A stretch of DNA of 64,000 bases, from positions 20,599,688-20,663,687 of the forward strand of contig NC_052477.1 of the NCBI RefSeq assembly GCF_009730915.1. The letters are read 5' to 3'. The notes beneath the pieces are model-generated. The model did not search any database. It was not told where the DNA came from and saw only the letters and a program-made list of their open reading frames with translations. This stretch comes from Dioscorea cayenensis subsp. rotundata (taxonomy: Eukaryota > Streptophyta > Magnoliopsida > Dioscoreales > Dioscoreaceae). Position numbers and translations under genes: made by a program. Every line of letters begins with the position of its first letter. Position 1 is the first letter of the stretch. Positions 22,560 to 35,500 of this stretch are shown one piece after another.

Positions 22560-24923
22560 TTAACAAAGGTTGCACTTTTTATTTAATCCTTCAAGAAGAA
22601 GAATCCTTATTGCCTCAAGTCCCTCTTTGGAGAGCGAAATCCAACTGCAACCACAAGAGCAAAAGATATACAGAAGGTGCTGGAAAATGCAGACTGTACC
22701 AAACATCTAAAGATGAGAAAGGCACCTCTTCCCGTTCCTTTTTGTTGAAGGGTCGAAGAACAAAACTAGCTGGATCCATTTTCCCTGGGGGCCGTCCAAT
22801 GCCTTTGAGAAATTTCATTAAAAATGTTACTTCAGCAATTTGTATCGGTGGAGGTAACAAACTGTCTTATATTCTCACCTATTCTTAGACGTGGAAAATC
22901 TCGAGATCCTTTCAAATGGTTGATCACACTCTTCATCCTGTTGAAGAATTCCCAACATGATTGTTCATAAAATCAAATGGCCACAATGTTAGCAATTTGC
23001 TACAAGCTCTACAAGTTGCTTAGCAACAAAATTTTTAAAAGCATGCGCCAGTGAGACAGGCGCTAAACTTGATTTCAATGATTGTCTAGTTAAGTACATC
23101 TAAACAAACTTACTTGCAAAATCTTGATAGGATGGTTATAAATAATAAAAATAACATATTTTCCTTAGTATTAAATACAAAAAAGAACACATATGATTCA
23201 CAAGTTATTTCATTTATAATATTCTTGAGTCATATTCAAGTTCATTTGAGAAGATAACGTCTGTTTCTCCACCATTTGAGAAAGACACTACACTATTTGA
23301 TGTTATCTCACAAGATTTATCAATGATCTTGTTCCAAAAGAGAGTGTGAGTGTGACTGGTTTGACTCTTGATCTAGTATTCATAAAATTAATTCTGATAT
23401 AAAATACTGAACACATTATTAACAAATGTGGAAATTCAAAAAAATGAGATGGCTCAAAGACATACCCATTGTGGCCCCCCATGTCCACCCCTTAGGGCAG
23501 TAAGCGTAATTTTGCAAAAAGGCAAATCAAGATCATCATACATCTGCAGATAGAAAGCCACCATGCCAGAAATAATAACTACCAACTTTACAAAAATAAA
23601 ATGAACAATAAGGGAGAGATACCATACCAGGACTACTTGATTAAGCGGAACATGGAAATATGAAACAATTGATCCAACCTACAACATGAAATCATATTTA
23701 TATCAGAACTTAAATAAAAGGGTGCTGACACTAGAGGTAGATTAGTAAGATATGTGGGACTTACAGACTCACCACTTGCATTCATAAAAGTTTGTGGTTT
23801 AGCAAGCATAACCGGGGCATCACCAATGAAGCCTACACAAATAAGCACAACAAATTCTACAAATAAGCTAATATAAAACACCTATATGTAGTTTATTATG
23901 TTTATATGATCAATAATGTGGAAATCAAGCATGCCAACACACTTCATTTAAAACCAAAAACTTTTTGTTCCACATAGAATTAGTGCGGCCAAGTAATGTT
24001 GGAAAAAGAATATATCATTCAAATAAGATCTTGAGTGTGCTACACCTACAACTCTGAATGGAGTCTCAAGAGAAAGAAACTAAAATGCAGAAGCAAGATA
24101 AGACCTTTTCCAAACAATGCTTTGAAGCGTATGGTGCTCACAGATATCCCTTCAGCTTCAGCTATGGCATCTATCATCTCAAAACCAACCTGAAGTATAT
24201 CCATTGAAACAATAGAAAGAAAAATGTATACAGGTTAGCTACTCTAAAATGGAAACGCTGGAATACTGTCATAATAACATAACCCATTATTACCAACATC
24301 CTAAAGCCTATATTTTTATCCTGAAGACAAATATCTGAACCATCCATCCAGATCTCTAACCAAGAAATTCCAAATAACACAACGTGGGAGTTGTAGACAA
24401 GGATTTCTCTAAAATTTAAGTTGTAATTGTCATGATAAAGAGGCCAATTGAATGTATTATCTTAAAAGATTGCAACTTTCTAAGACTAAGAGAACAATAG
24501 GAATGACATTATTGAAGAATTAAAAAAAAATTTAACAAAAAACATTGTTTGAGTTCAGAACTAATGCTCTACTCACAATCCTAATACAACTCAACCCACC
24601 AAATAATTTCATGCTTGAATTTCCAATTCTTGAAAAACAGAAAGAGCGCAATCAACTAAATGATTCTAATATTTCTAGCACAAATCCGAAAGATAAGAAT
24701 ATCTCACATTATGGCGAGTCCCGGTATACATCTTGCCAGGATTCCCAAGGCCTACGAGCAACCATGGCTTGGATTTGGACTGATCGCTGGTGGAAGATGA
24801 AGCGGAGGCGCTGAGCGGTGGCGAGAGGAGCATGGGCTTAGTCCCACGGCCGAGTCTGCGCAAATTATGAGCTGAAGGCAATGGAGATCGAAGCCCGTTC
24901 AGCAACGGCGACGCCCCCAGCAT
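22560..24923 (-). CDS. PTH: peptidyl-tRNA hydrolase, organellar, eight exons
   Basis: Releases tRNA from stalled peptidyl-tRNA in plastids or mitochondria. Minus-strand exons: 24708-24923, 24105-24189, 23765-23832, 23628-23678, 23466-23543, 22879-22937, 22726-22802 and 22560-22644, all GT-AG with compatible phases. About 238 aa if two extra bases are discounted. A Ser/Arg-rich N-terminus looks like a transit peptide, followed by PWLLVGLGNPGKMYTGTRHN (catalytic His), GDAPVMLAKPQTFMNASGES (Asn), MYDDLDLPF (Asp) and the GGHGGHNG region, then IGRPPGKMDPASFVLRPFNK. Exon 5 has six G (plus strand C 23475-23480) where five keep the frame. The last exon has GGG (plus 22621-22623) where GG keeps it. 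Read literally the gene is frameshifted. Intact splice sites and conserved sequence on both sides favour consensus errors over loss of this usually essential function. Confidence 0.92.
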
Positions 24924-25298
24924 CGTCCTTCTCTTCTCTCCTTATTAAATCCTATAAAAAGAAAAAAGAAACACGGAAGGGGGCTGACGATCATGTTTTT
25001 GATAAAACCCTTGATTTATTTAATTTTTCAAAAAACTCCTTAGATTTCATTTATATGTATATATATAATTAATTCCTTGAGAGGCTTGAAATAATAATAT
25101 AATAATAATAAGACATTTGAATAAAAAACAATAAAACGTGAGGACGGGCCAGGTCCAGTGGGCCCAATTGGGCTTGAATAATCGGCACGTGCCTCTTCTA
25201 CCGCTTTGAAATGAATATAATATAAGCCATTCAAAAATTTAAGTACTATGAAAATTTTCCCATCAACCGACATAAAAAAAAAAAATATATATCACTAT
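24924..25298. other. spacer upstream of PTH, no gene seen
   Basis: AT-rich sequence with a short GC-richer patch near 25140-25200. It should contain the PTH promoter (minus strand), but I cannot point to a specific element. Confidence 0.5.
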
Positions 25299-25826
25299 TG
25301 TATAATCAACAAGTAATTCATCTTCAATATAAATGTATTTGTAGATTTCCATGAATAGAAAATAAGTAAAGAAGAAAACATAAAAAGAAAAGAAAAGAAA
25401 TTGTACTGATCACCGTCAATTACACTGAGCCTTCTTTACTTGCTTCTTATCTTTCTTCTTCACACTCAAAATACATAAATGGAGGGGTATTTATAGGCTT
25501 ACTAGGGTTAAATGAAGGATCGGGATTGATTCGATCCGATCGTCCAAAAATACCTGCGGAAGAGTGGAATAATGATGATCTTAGCGATTGCTTTAATAGA
25601 CATCCATTATTTATAATATTCATAATACTCCCCTTTGGATGTCTACGACTAAAGGATATGTCTCGTTAAAATTAAACATTGCTAGAAAAAACCCAGTGGG
25701 ATAAAAACCCAAGCAAGGGAAAAGAGTATAGTATACTTTATATTTTGAGGGTCACTGCCTCATTAAAAACCTTGCCTCGAAAAAACACTTTGGGATAAAA
25801 ACCGCTGCAAAAGGAAAAAAACTACA
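25299..25826 (-). repeat. putative copia 3' LTR with adjacent polypurine tract
   Basis: On the minus strand this runs TGTAG...TACA (plus strand TGTATAATC...AAACTACA). It is immediately preceded by a purine tract GAGGGGGAGA (plus 25827-25837), as expected between pol and the 3' LTR. It contains repeated AACCCAGTGGGATAAAAACC-type sequence familiar from plant copia LTRs. The outer limit at 25299 is inferred from the TG/CA rule; no second LTR is available to compare. Confidence 0.6.
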
Positions 25827-26181
25827 GTCTCCCCCTCAAATAAATAACTTTAATTTATTTACGAGTACTTACATCCTTGAGTCTTCTCATCCCGATTTTT
25901 ATGTATAAGTCTTTGGTAAATGCACTTGGGAAGTTATTTTGTGAATAGATCTACTTGATTATCATTAGATTGAATCTTTTGAACTTCATGATGCCTTCTT
26001 TTGGAGGTCATGAGTGTAGAAAAAAATTTTTGGTGATATATGCTTCGTTTTATCACCTTTAATATAACCTCCTTTGTATCTAAGAAATACAAACACTATT
26101 GTCTTCATAAATTACTGTAGCATTTGTTGTAGCAGTTGGTAATTTGCATGATGACTGTATATGACCAATCATAGATCGCAA

Positions 26182-28726
26182 CTACTGGCATTCTCGACTT
26201 GCTTCATGTAGAGCTAGAATTTCAGCATGATTTGATGAAGTAGCTGTAAGAGTTTGTTTTGTAGAACACCATGAGATAGCTGTACTATTATAACAAAATA
26301 CATATCCAGTCTGAGATCGCCCTTTTTGAGGATCAGACAGATACCCAGCATCAACAAAGCCTGTGAGGTTGGATGAAGATTCTTGTGAATAAAATAAGCC
26401 TAGATTTGTAGTTCCTCGTAAATAATATAGCACATCTTTTACTCCCTTTCTAGTGTCTTCGTGTCAGTGTAGAGCTGTATCTTGCTAGAAAATTTACTGC
26501 AAAAGCTATATCTGGTCTTGTATTATTTGCATGGTATATTAATGCACCAATTGCACTTAGATATGGAGTTTCTGAACCAAGAATGATCTCTCCTTCTTCA
26601 GGTGGACGAAATGGATATTTTTGTATATCAAGTGTCCAGACAACCATTGGTGTACTCAATGGATAAGCATTCTCCATATTGAATCTCTTTAGCACCTTTT
26701 TTGTATAGGTTGATTGATGCACAAATATTCCCGTGGGTAAGTGCTCGATTTGTATCTCATAATTTCATTATTTTTATTTCTTTTTCTCACGAACACCCAT
26801 TCATAACAGACTGGTTTTATCCCTTCTAGTGTTGGCATTATCGGCCCAAATACCTCACGTTTTGATAGGGAATTTAGCTCAGCCTGGATAGTTTCTTTCC
26901 ATTTTGGTCAATCATTTTTTTGTCGACATTCATCAATAGATCGTGGGTCCGGATCATTATCAGTATTTATTCTATATTTGTAGCAACATTGTAGATGAAT
27001 ATATCATTTATTTTGGTCTCATGCTGATTCATTCTTTGACCATCATCTACATAGCAAATTGAATTTTCAATATTTTCAGAAATATCATTCCCCGTTGATT
27101 CTTCATTAACTTGTTTAGAGGGTTTTATAATTGTCTCTCTCTTTTTACATGTGAGATCCCTTTCTTTATTTTTCTGCTTCTTTTTTCTGGGAGTTGAATC
27201 TTTGGCGCCAATTAGTCTTCCACATTTTTGTCGTCGTTTATTTTCTACTTGATTTTCTTTCAATGGAGTCTTAGGAATCTCAATTCTTGCAGGAGTATTG
27301 GCAGCTGGTATATATGATTTCGTTACCATTTTAATATCAGTGAATGCATCAGGTATTTCATTTACAATATTTTGTAATTTAATGATCCTTTGAACTTCAA
27401 GTTCACATTCATTGGTGCGAGGATCATATGTATGTAATTGTGATGCATTCCAATCAATTTCTTTTGGCTTGTTTTGAGTAATCATTTCTCCCCCTAATAA
27501 AGGGAACACTGATTCATCAAAATGGCAATCTGCAAATTTTGCAATAAATACATCTCTTATTAATGGCTCTAAATATTGTATAATTGAAGGATAATCATAA
27601 CCAACATACATACCAAATCTGCGTTGTGGACCTATTTTTGTACGATTTGGTGTTGCTATTGGCACATATACTACACAACCAAATATTCTCATATGTGAAA
27701 TATCAGATTTTTTACCCATAACAAGTTGGTGTGGTGAATATGAATTACATGCAATTGGTCGGATCCGTATTAAAGCTGCAGCATGCAAAATAGCATGACC
27801 CCATACACTTGTAGGTAATTTTGTCCTTAATAATATTGGACGAGCAATAATCTAGAGTCTTTTAATTAATGACTCTGCTAACCCATTTTGGGTATGTACA
27901 TGAGCTACTGTATGCTCAACATGTATTCCAACTGCCATACAATAATCATAAAATAATTTTGATAAAAATTCACCAGCATTATCAAGACGAATTGTCTTTA
28001 TGGGATAATCTGAAAAATTGTGTTTTAAGCCTGATAATTTGTGCCAATAGTCTTGCAAAGGCTACATTTCATGTAGACAAAAGTGAAACGTGGGACCATC
28101 TAGTCGATGCATCAATTAAAACCATAAAATACCTAAATAGTCCGCATGATGGATATATTAGTCCATATATATATATCTCCTTGTATTCTTTCTAAAAATT
28201 TAGGAGATTCACCAGTCACCTTAGTTGTCGAAGGTTTGGTTATTAGCTTTCCCATTGAGCATGCTGAACATGTATATTCATTATTTGTTAGGATTTTATA
28301 ATCATTCAGTGGGTGTCCATGAGAACTAGTAATAATCCGGCGCAACATAATAGCACCAGGATGTCCAAGTCTTTTATGCCATATTTTAAATATCTCTGGG
28401 TCGTTAACCTTCCAGGTTAATACCGTATGTGATTCCACACTTTGATACGTGTAAAATATAATTCTGAAGATATATAGGGAAAGCTTTCAAGTACATGTTT
28501 TTGGTATGAAATAATTCGTGTAATATGAAGATATTCTTTTCCTTCCTTATTAACCGTCTCTAAATGATATCCATTGAAACGTATATCTTTAAAACTTAGA
28601 AGGTTCCTCAATCAATAATGATATAAAATATATTTTTCTTATTGATAATGATATAAAATATGTTTTTCTTATCAAAATAGTATGCGTTGTCCCGCAATCA
28701 ATAATGCATTCATCATCAGCCATATT
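26182..28726 (-). pseudogene. Ty1/copia polyprotein relic with reverse transcriptase core deleted
   Basis: Minus strand, 5' to 3': protease-like DDECIIDCGTTHTIL (about 28680-28725), GAG pre-integrase (IWHKRLGHPGAIMLRR, CSACSMGK; 28133-28438), integrase core pieces (TIRLDNAGEF, HTQNGLAESLIKRL; 27852-28058), integrase C-terminal region (PHQLVMGKKSDISHMRIFGC; 26967-27788), the beginning of the reverse transcriptase region, then a jump near 26737 into HQSTYTKKVLKRFNM. After that come the RT tail and RNase H (LTGFVDAGYLSDP, SNHAEILALHEA; 26182-26722). The RT palm with its YVDD-type catalytic motif is absent. Several stops and frame changes are present. The 5' part is cut by the LTR beginning at 28727. 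Confidence 0.9.
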
Positions 28727-31591
28727 TGTAATACCCTGAACCTTTGGATAATTACTGGAAAAATATATTTAGGGTATTACTACAGTTGCAGTAAAATTTT
28801 TGTACAAAGTAATCTTGTTGAGAAACCCCAAGTGGAAAGAATAAGGACCTAAGTGTAAAAGTTTTTAAAAAATTTTGGGTTAAAGAATAAATGAAAAGGA
28901 TGGACATGAAATGTTTATGGAAACCGAGGACCCGAAAAGATAAGATGGAAGGGATCTTTTTGAAATGTTGTGTTATAATCCAGGGGACCATTGGATAATT
29001 TTTAAAAGGACTTTTTAGAATATTATTTCATAATTCAAGGACCATTTTGGGAGTTTTTTTCGAGGGACTGTTTTGTAAGAAATTATGTTTTCGGGGAACT
29101 AAAAGTGAATTTTCGAGTTTGAAGAGTTAATTGAGAAAAAAATCTAGAGCTTATGTTGTTCATCTTCTTCACCACCATTTTGCTACTGATGCTGAGAGTT
29201 ATGAAGAAATGGGAGAAATTAGAGGTTTTTAAAGAGAAAAACTTGGAGATCATGGGAGGAGATCATCGGGAGTGGTTACTTGCAGTAAGGGTTTCTTTGG
29301 TGTAGTTTTTGTTTAATGTTTGTGTATGTTTGGATGTATATATATATTGTGGATTTGATGAATAAAATGATATATTTGAGTAGAAATAATCATGGTTTGT
29401 TGTTGATTGATTTGTTTAATGTTTTACTGTAGCAATTACTGTAGCACCGAGATTAGGGTTTGGTTTGATTAATTAAGTTGATGATTATGATGATTAAGGT
29501 GTTAATGATGATGGTTGGATTGGAATTGGTTGGGTTTAGCCAAATTGATTTGGTTGAGTTGAATTGAATTGATTGAGTTGAGTTTGATTTGGTTTAACCA
29601 AGTTCATTTAATTGAATTGGAATTGGGTTTGGATGAGAATTGAATTGGTTGTGTTTAATTGAATTGACCTGGTCTGGGTTTGATCAAATCAAGTTGAGTA
29701 TGGTTGGACTTGAATGGTTTGGTTGAATTAAATTGGTTGAAGTTGATTTGGGTTTGGTTTGGATGTTGGGCTAAGGGTTTTGGGCCGAACCAAGTTGGTT
29801 CAACAGAATTTGTATAAGAATTAAGTTGGTTCAAGGCTAGTGGGTTTAATTAAACCTGGTTCAGTGAATTTGAGTTTGGTTCAGTGGAATTGAGGTTGGT
29901 TCAGGTTGGTTCAGAATGGTCTAGCCCAAATTGAGTTGGCTTAAGTGCAATTGGAGACCAATTTGATTATGCAAGGTCAGGTTTGAACCGATTGGAGTGA
30001 GTGGGCCCAATTAGAGAGTCGGTTATTGCTTTCATGTATTTTCTATTGGGTTCAATTATGTTTTTAGTTGTCATAATTGTTTATTTATTTTTATTATGTT
30101 ATCCTGTTAGGTGTTGATTAGGTTTGGGAGGGAGTTCAGGGTCATGCAGAAACCCGAGGACACCGGGTGAATTGGTGAGTGGCTATTATTTTTAAATAAA
30201 TAAATTATTATTATTATTTTGAAATAATTGTTTAATGGCTAGTATTTTTGGAAAATAAATGTTTAAGTACTTCATTTTTATCATGTTTAATTGCGTATAA
30301 AGATTGAAATATACTTATATTTATTTTTCCTACGATGTGCCGTGATAACCGTATTGATACATCGGTTTTTGTATAATTATACGTATTTGTGAATAGTGGA
30401 AATACATGTATCATGTGATTTAATTATTCAATTCATGTATTTATTTTTTTGGATGGGTACATATGCTGCTTTGATTTGGAATGATTTGTGAAATCATGTG
30501 TGCGTATTAAAATGTTTTTACCGACAATATTTGTGGAATTGATTTTCATTCCTGGTATAGAAATGGTATCATGGATCTTTACTGGTATTATGCATGGTTA
30601 TACTTTTGGCATTGACTTTGTGGAAAATAATGTTTATTTCCGTGTTGTGAATACTTGTCCTGGAAAAGGATCATGTGTTATGATTTATACAGATGGTATT
30701 ATTACTGTATTTACTTGATGGTTTTGATGGTGACGGGCTAAGGCCCGACTACTGCAGTAGTGGGTCCCCACGGGCCAGCCTTTAGAGGTGGCGTGGTGGA
30801 CTTGAGTATTGATTTCTACGAGGGCGGTTCGGGTGGGAGGCGGAGGCCCTGACCGGATATTCATCGGGAGTGGCGGGGTCATGCAGCCGGGTGAACCGAT
30901 GGAGTCAACGATTAAGGACGTGAGTTCCTTGACGGCTCGAACCTAGCAGCGGCCACGGCGAAGGTTTAGAGAGTTTTTCTACACCATGTTATCTTTGGGT
31001 GAGTGTTGGGTATTGCTTTATTTTGAATTTGAAATTTATGTTATTTTTTTGAATTATGATGAGGCGGGTCTCTCACAAAAATTTGTGTTTTCTGAGAAAA
31101 TCAAATTGATGTTGATCTATGTTGAATTTATGTTTCAAAAGTTCTTTAAAAATGTATTTTGCTAGAATTCTGGTATTTTGGAAAAGTTGGAAAAATTATT
31201 TGAGAAGTTGGTATTTATATACTTTTATATATCTATGTATTTAAGTATTTGAAATTATTAAGCCACTACTGAGCCAATCGAATGTCTTTGTAAAGTGCAG
31301 GGAGGCGAGGACCCTAGATTGCACTGATCGAGTATAGAGCTGAGTCGGGGTTGAGTCCGGGGCTCAGATGGGTCCCCACTTTCTTTATTTCTTGTCATTG
31401 GTGTTGTGATCTTGTAAGCGGTTGTACTGCAAATTTGAGTAGTTATATTTGTTGTATTTATGTATTTGAACTCGTGGTTGGTGTAAAAGCGTAAATTGTG
31501 ATTTCAGAATCGATTTGATTTCGAGAGGTGTCGGTTTCGGTTAAAGGGAATTTTTAAGCGATGGGTGCCACATTTACCTCGATGAAAGGGG
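28727..31591 (+). repeat. Ty3-type long LTR, copy A, truncated by the assembly gap
   Basis: Begins TGTAATACCCTGAACC and is homologous to the complete LTR at 46111-50072. Shared landmarks include the TTACTACAGTTGCAGTAA region, GAGAAACCCCAAGT, a TTGG-rich low-complexity tract (29500-29960), GCAATTGGAGACCAATTTGA and GGGCCAGCCTTTAGAGGTGG (30768 onward). It is inserted directly into the protease region of the copia relic. Small minus- and plus-strand ORFs inside it are not real genes. Its 3' end is not seen because the N run follows. Confidence 0.8.
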
Positions 31592-32591
31592 NNNNNNNNN
31601 NNNNNNNNNNNNNNNNNNNNNNNNNNNNNNNNNNNNNNNNNNNNNNNNNNNNNNNNNNNNNNNNNNNNNNNNNNNNNNNNNNNNNNNNNNNNNNNNNNNN
31701 NNNNNNNNNNNNNNNNNNNNNNNNNNNNNNNNNNNNNNNNNNNNNNNNNNNNNNNNNNNNNNNNNNNNNNNNNNNNNNNNNNNNNNNNNNNNNNNNNNNN
31801 NNNNNNNNNNNNNNNNNNNNNNNNNNNNNNNNNNNNNNNNNNNNNNNNNNNNNNNNNNNNNNNNNNNNNNNNNNNNNNNNNNNNNNNNNNNNNNNNNNNN
31901 NNNNNNNNNNNNNNNNNNNNNNNNNNNNNNNNNNNNNNNNNNNNNNNNNNNNNNNNNNNNNNNNNNNNNNNNNNNNNNNNNNNNNNNNNNNNNNNNNNNN
32001 NNNNNNNNNNNNNNNNNNNNNNNNNNNNNNNNNNNNNNNNNNNNNNNNNNNNNNNNNNNNNNNNNNNNNNNNNNNNNNNNNNNNNNNNNNNNNNNNNNNN
32101 NNNNNNNNNNNNNNNNNNNNNNNNNNNNNNNNNNNNNNNNNNNNNNNNNNNNNNNNNNNNNNNNNNNNNNNNNNNNNNNNNNNNNNNNNNNNNNNNNNNN
32201 NNNNNNNNNNNNNNNNNNNNNNNNNNNNNNNNNNNNNNNNNNNNNNNNNNNNNNNNNNNNNNNNNNNNNNNNNNNNNNNNNNNNNNNNNNNNNNNNNNNN
32301 NNNNNNNNNNNNNNNNNNNNNNNNNNNNNNNNNNNNNNNNNNNNNNNNNNNNNNNNNNNNNNNNNNNNNNNNNNNNNNNNNNNNNNNNNNNNNNNNNNNN
32401 NNNNNNNNNNNNNNNNNNNNNNNNNNNNNNNNNNNNNNNNNNNNNNNNNNNNNNNNNNNNNNNNNNNNNNNNNNNNNNNNNNNNNNNNNNNNNNNNNNNN
32501 NNNNNNNNNNNNNNNNNNNNNNNNNNNNNNNNNNNNNNNNNNNNNNNNNNNNNNNNNNNNNNNNNNNNNNNNNNNNNNNNNNNNNNNNNNN
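31592..32591. other. assembly gap (1000 N)
   Basis: Exactly 1000 unspecified bases, so probably a placeholder of unknown true length. The 3' end of LTR copy A and the 5' end of the CACTA element are hidden or lost here. Confidence 1.
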
Positions 32592-35500
32592 CAACTCTAG
32601 TGAAGATGATAGGATCATTTTCCCTTGCGTAAAATGTGTGAATATTCATTGGCAAACAAGTGAAACAGGGCTTGAACATTTAGTATGTGATGGCATTCTA
32701 CAAGGTTACACATGTTGGTTTTTGCATGGAGAGCGTGTACCATCACCTACCCCTAAGACGACAAACACATTTACAGCTCCATCAAGCTCTAATCCTCACA
32801 TCCAAACTTCTCATATAAGACCAAATAACATGGAAGAATTATTGCGTGATGCTTTCAACATACATCAAGTTGATAACGGGGGTGTACCATCTACTACTGA
32901 TGAATTCAATGTTGAGGTGAATGATGGAGGTGAAGCCCTTAGAGAAGTAAATGAACAACCTTCTAAAGAAGCGGCAAAGTTTTATAAGTTGCTTGAAGAT
33001 ATGAATGACAAACTTTACGAGGGATCGCAACATTTTAGATTATACTTTTGCATTCGAGTTTTCCATCTGAAGTGCATATGCGGGATGACTGCGAAAGGCC
33101 TTGACCACTTGATTGAATTTTTAAAAGAATTTTTTCCGACAGTGGCTATTCCTGAAAGTAGTCATGAATCAAAGAAAGTCATTAAGGATTTGGGTCTTGG
33201 GTATGAAAAAATTCATAGTTGTCCAAATGACTGCATGCTATATTGGGAGCATAATGAAGGTCAGCAATCTTGTCATGTGTGTGGTCATTCTCGCTGGGTG
33301 TCCACTGATTCTGATCAACATTTGAAAGATGACAAAGAAGTGGTTCACAAGCGACCTACGAAGGTTTTACGATATTTTCCTTTAATACCATGACTGCAGA
33401 GAATTTTCATGTCAACTAAGACTTCTGCTGATATGATCTGGCATGCTAATGGTCGGACCAATGATGGATAGTTAAGACACCCTGCTGATGCTGAGGCATG
33501 GAAATCATTTGATGCAAGATATCCCGACTTTGCTTTTGATCCTAGAAATGTTATACTTGGTCTTTCTTCTGATGGGTTTAACCCATTCAAATTATTAAGT
33601 ACTTCTTATGGCACTTGGCCAGTGGTGTTGATTCCCTATAACTTGCCACTATGGATTGGGATGAAACAAACATCTTTCCTTTTGTCAATGATTATTCCTG
33701 GAGACAAAGGTCCTAGAAACAATATTGACATCTACTTACAACCTCTTATTAAAAGAGTTAAAGCAATTATGGGTTGGTGAAGAGACATACGATGCATCTG
33801 TAAGGTGAAATTTCAATATGCGGGTCTGCTTTGTTATGGACTCATTAATGATTTCCTGCTTACGCAAAATTTATCGAGTTGAGCACTAAAGGAAAAATAT
33901 GCTTTGTCCTTGTTGTGCTGCGGATACTTCTTCACAATGGTTAACTAATGGTCAGAAGTTTTGTTATATGGCACATCGGAGGTGGCTAGAACATAATCAT
34001 CCATACAGATCTCAGAAGCATCTATTTGATGGTAATGTAGAGTTGCGTGGAGCTCCTTCAGTTACTACTGGAACTGATATTTTATTAATGTTGAAAGAGT
34101 TGCAATTTCCTTATGGGAAGCAAGTCAAAACCAAAGTGAAAAAAGTGAACACTAATAATGAAACTGGGAAAAGACCACGGCAAGTTTCCAATATTGACCT
34201 AGATACTGATGATGACGAAGTACAGGAAGAGGAACCAAATGAAGCGGCTTTATGGAAGAAGAGAAGCATTTTCTTTGATTTACCATATTGGCAGCACAAC
34301 CTACTACGCCATAACTTGGATGTGATGCACAATGAGAAGAATGTTTGTGAAAATATTATTAGGACAATTCTTAATGTTGATGGGAAATCAAAAGATAATT
34401 TAAAATGCAGACTTGATTTGGTTGACATAGGAATTCGTAGAGAGCTTCATCCTTAGTATCTTCCCAATGGCAAAACAAGACTACCTCCTGCTTCTTTCTC
34501 CATGACCAAGAATGAAAAAGACCTATTTTGTCAAGTCTTGAAGATTATAAAAGTCCCAGATGCTTACTCCTCAAATATATCAAAATGTGTAAATCAGAAT
34601 GAGCGAAAACTTCAGTCTTTAAAATCGCATGATTATCACATATTGCTGCATAATTTGCTTCCAATTGCTTTGAGGTCATCCATGTCAAAGCAAGTGACTC
34701 ATGCCATTTCAGAGCTTTGTAACATATTCAAGATTATTTGATGTAAAGTTCTTAAGGTGGAAGATCTTGACAATCTTCAATATCGAGCAGTAATAGCTCT
34801 ATGCCACTTAGAAAAGATATTCCCACCTTCATTCTTCACTGTAATGGTGCACTTGGTTGTTCATCTACCATTGGAGGTCAAAATCGGTGGACCTGTGTAA
34901 TACCGATGGATGTATCCAATCGAGAGGTATTATTTCGCTGAACATCAATTTATTATAATGTCTTCTTAGTCAAACTTCTATAGGTTAACAATTGCAACAA
35001 TTCTATTGTAGGTTTTTGCTCAATTAAAATCTTATGTGCAGAATAAACGATATCCTGAAGGATCTATTGCTGAAGGATTTCTAGCAGAGGAATGTGTAAC
35101 TTTTTGTTCTAGATATTTGGTTGATGTTGAAACAATATTTGATAGACCTGGGAGAAATTTAAATCAAGTGCATCATGTTGCAAACTCATATTTATTTGAA
35201 AGTGGTGGAGAACCAATAGGGAAAGTTGAAGTAGCAATGTTGGATGATAGATCATGGGCAAAAGCACATCGTTATGTGTTATTTCACTATGAAGCTATTG
35301 AATCATTTCAAATGTAAGTTAAACACTTCACACTTCTTGTTTGGTGTTGTAGAAGTTTTTAACATTTTTTATAATTACTTGTAGTGAGTATAGAAATATC
35401 TTGAAAGATCAAACAAGAGGTCGACGTTCAAATGCTCGAGATATCGATAGGAAATTTACCGAAACTTTTCATGAATGGTTGGGAGAAAAGGTAAGCAATA

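Noticed and set aside
31504-33393. Long ORFs on both strands across 31554-32679 and 31561-33393
   Set aside because: They run through 1000 N bases, which cannot contain stops; only the part after 32592 (TNP2) is real sequence.
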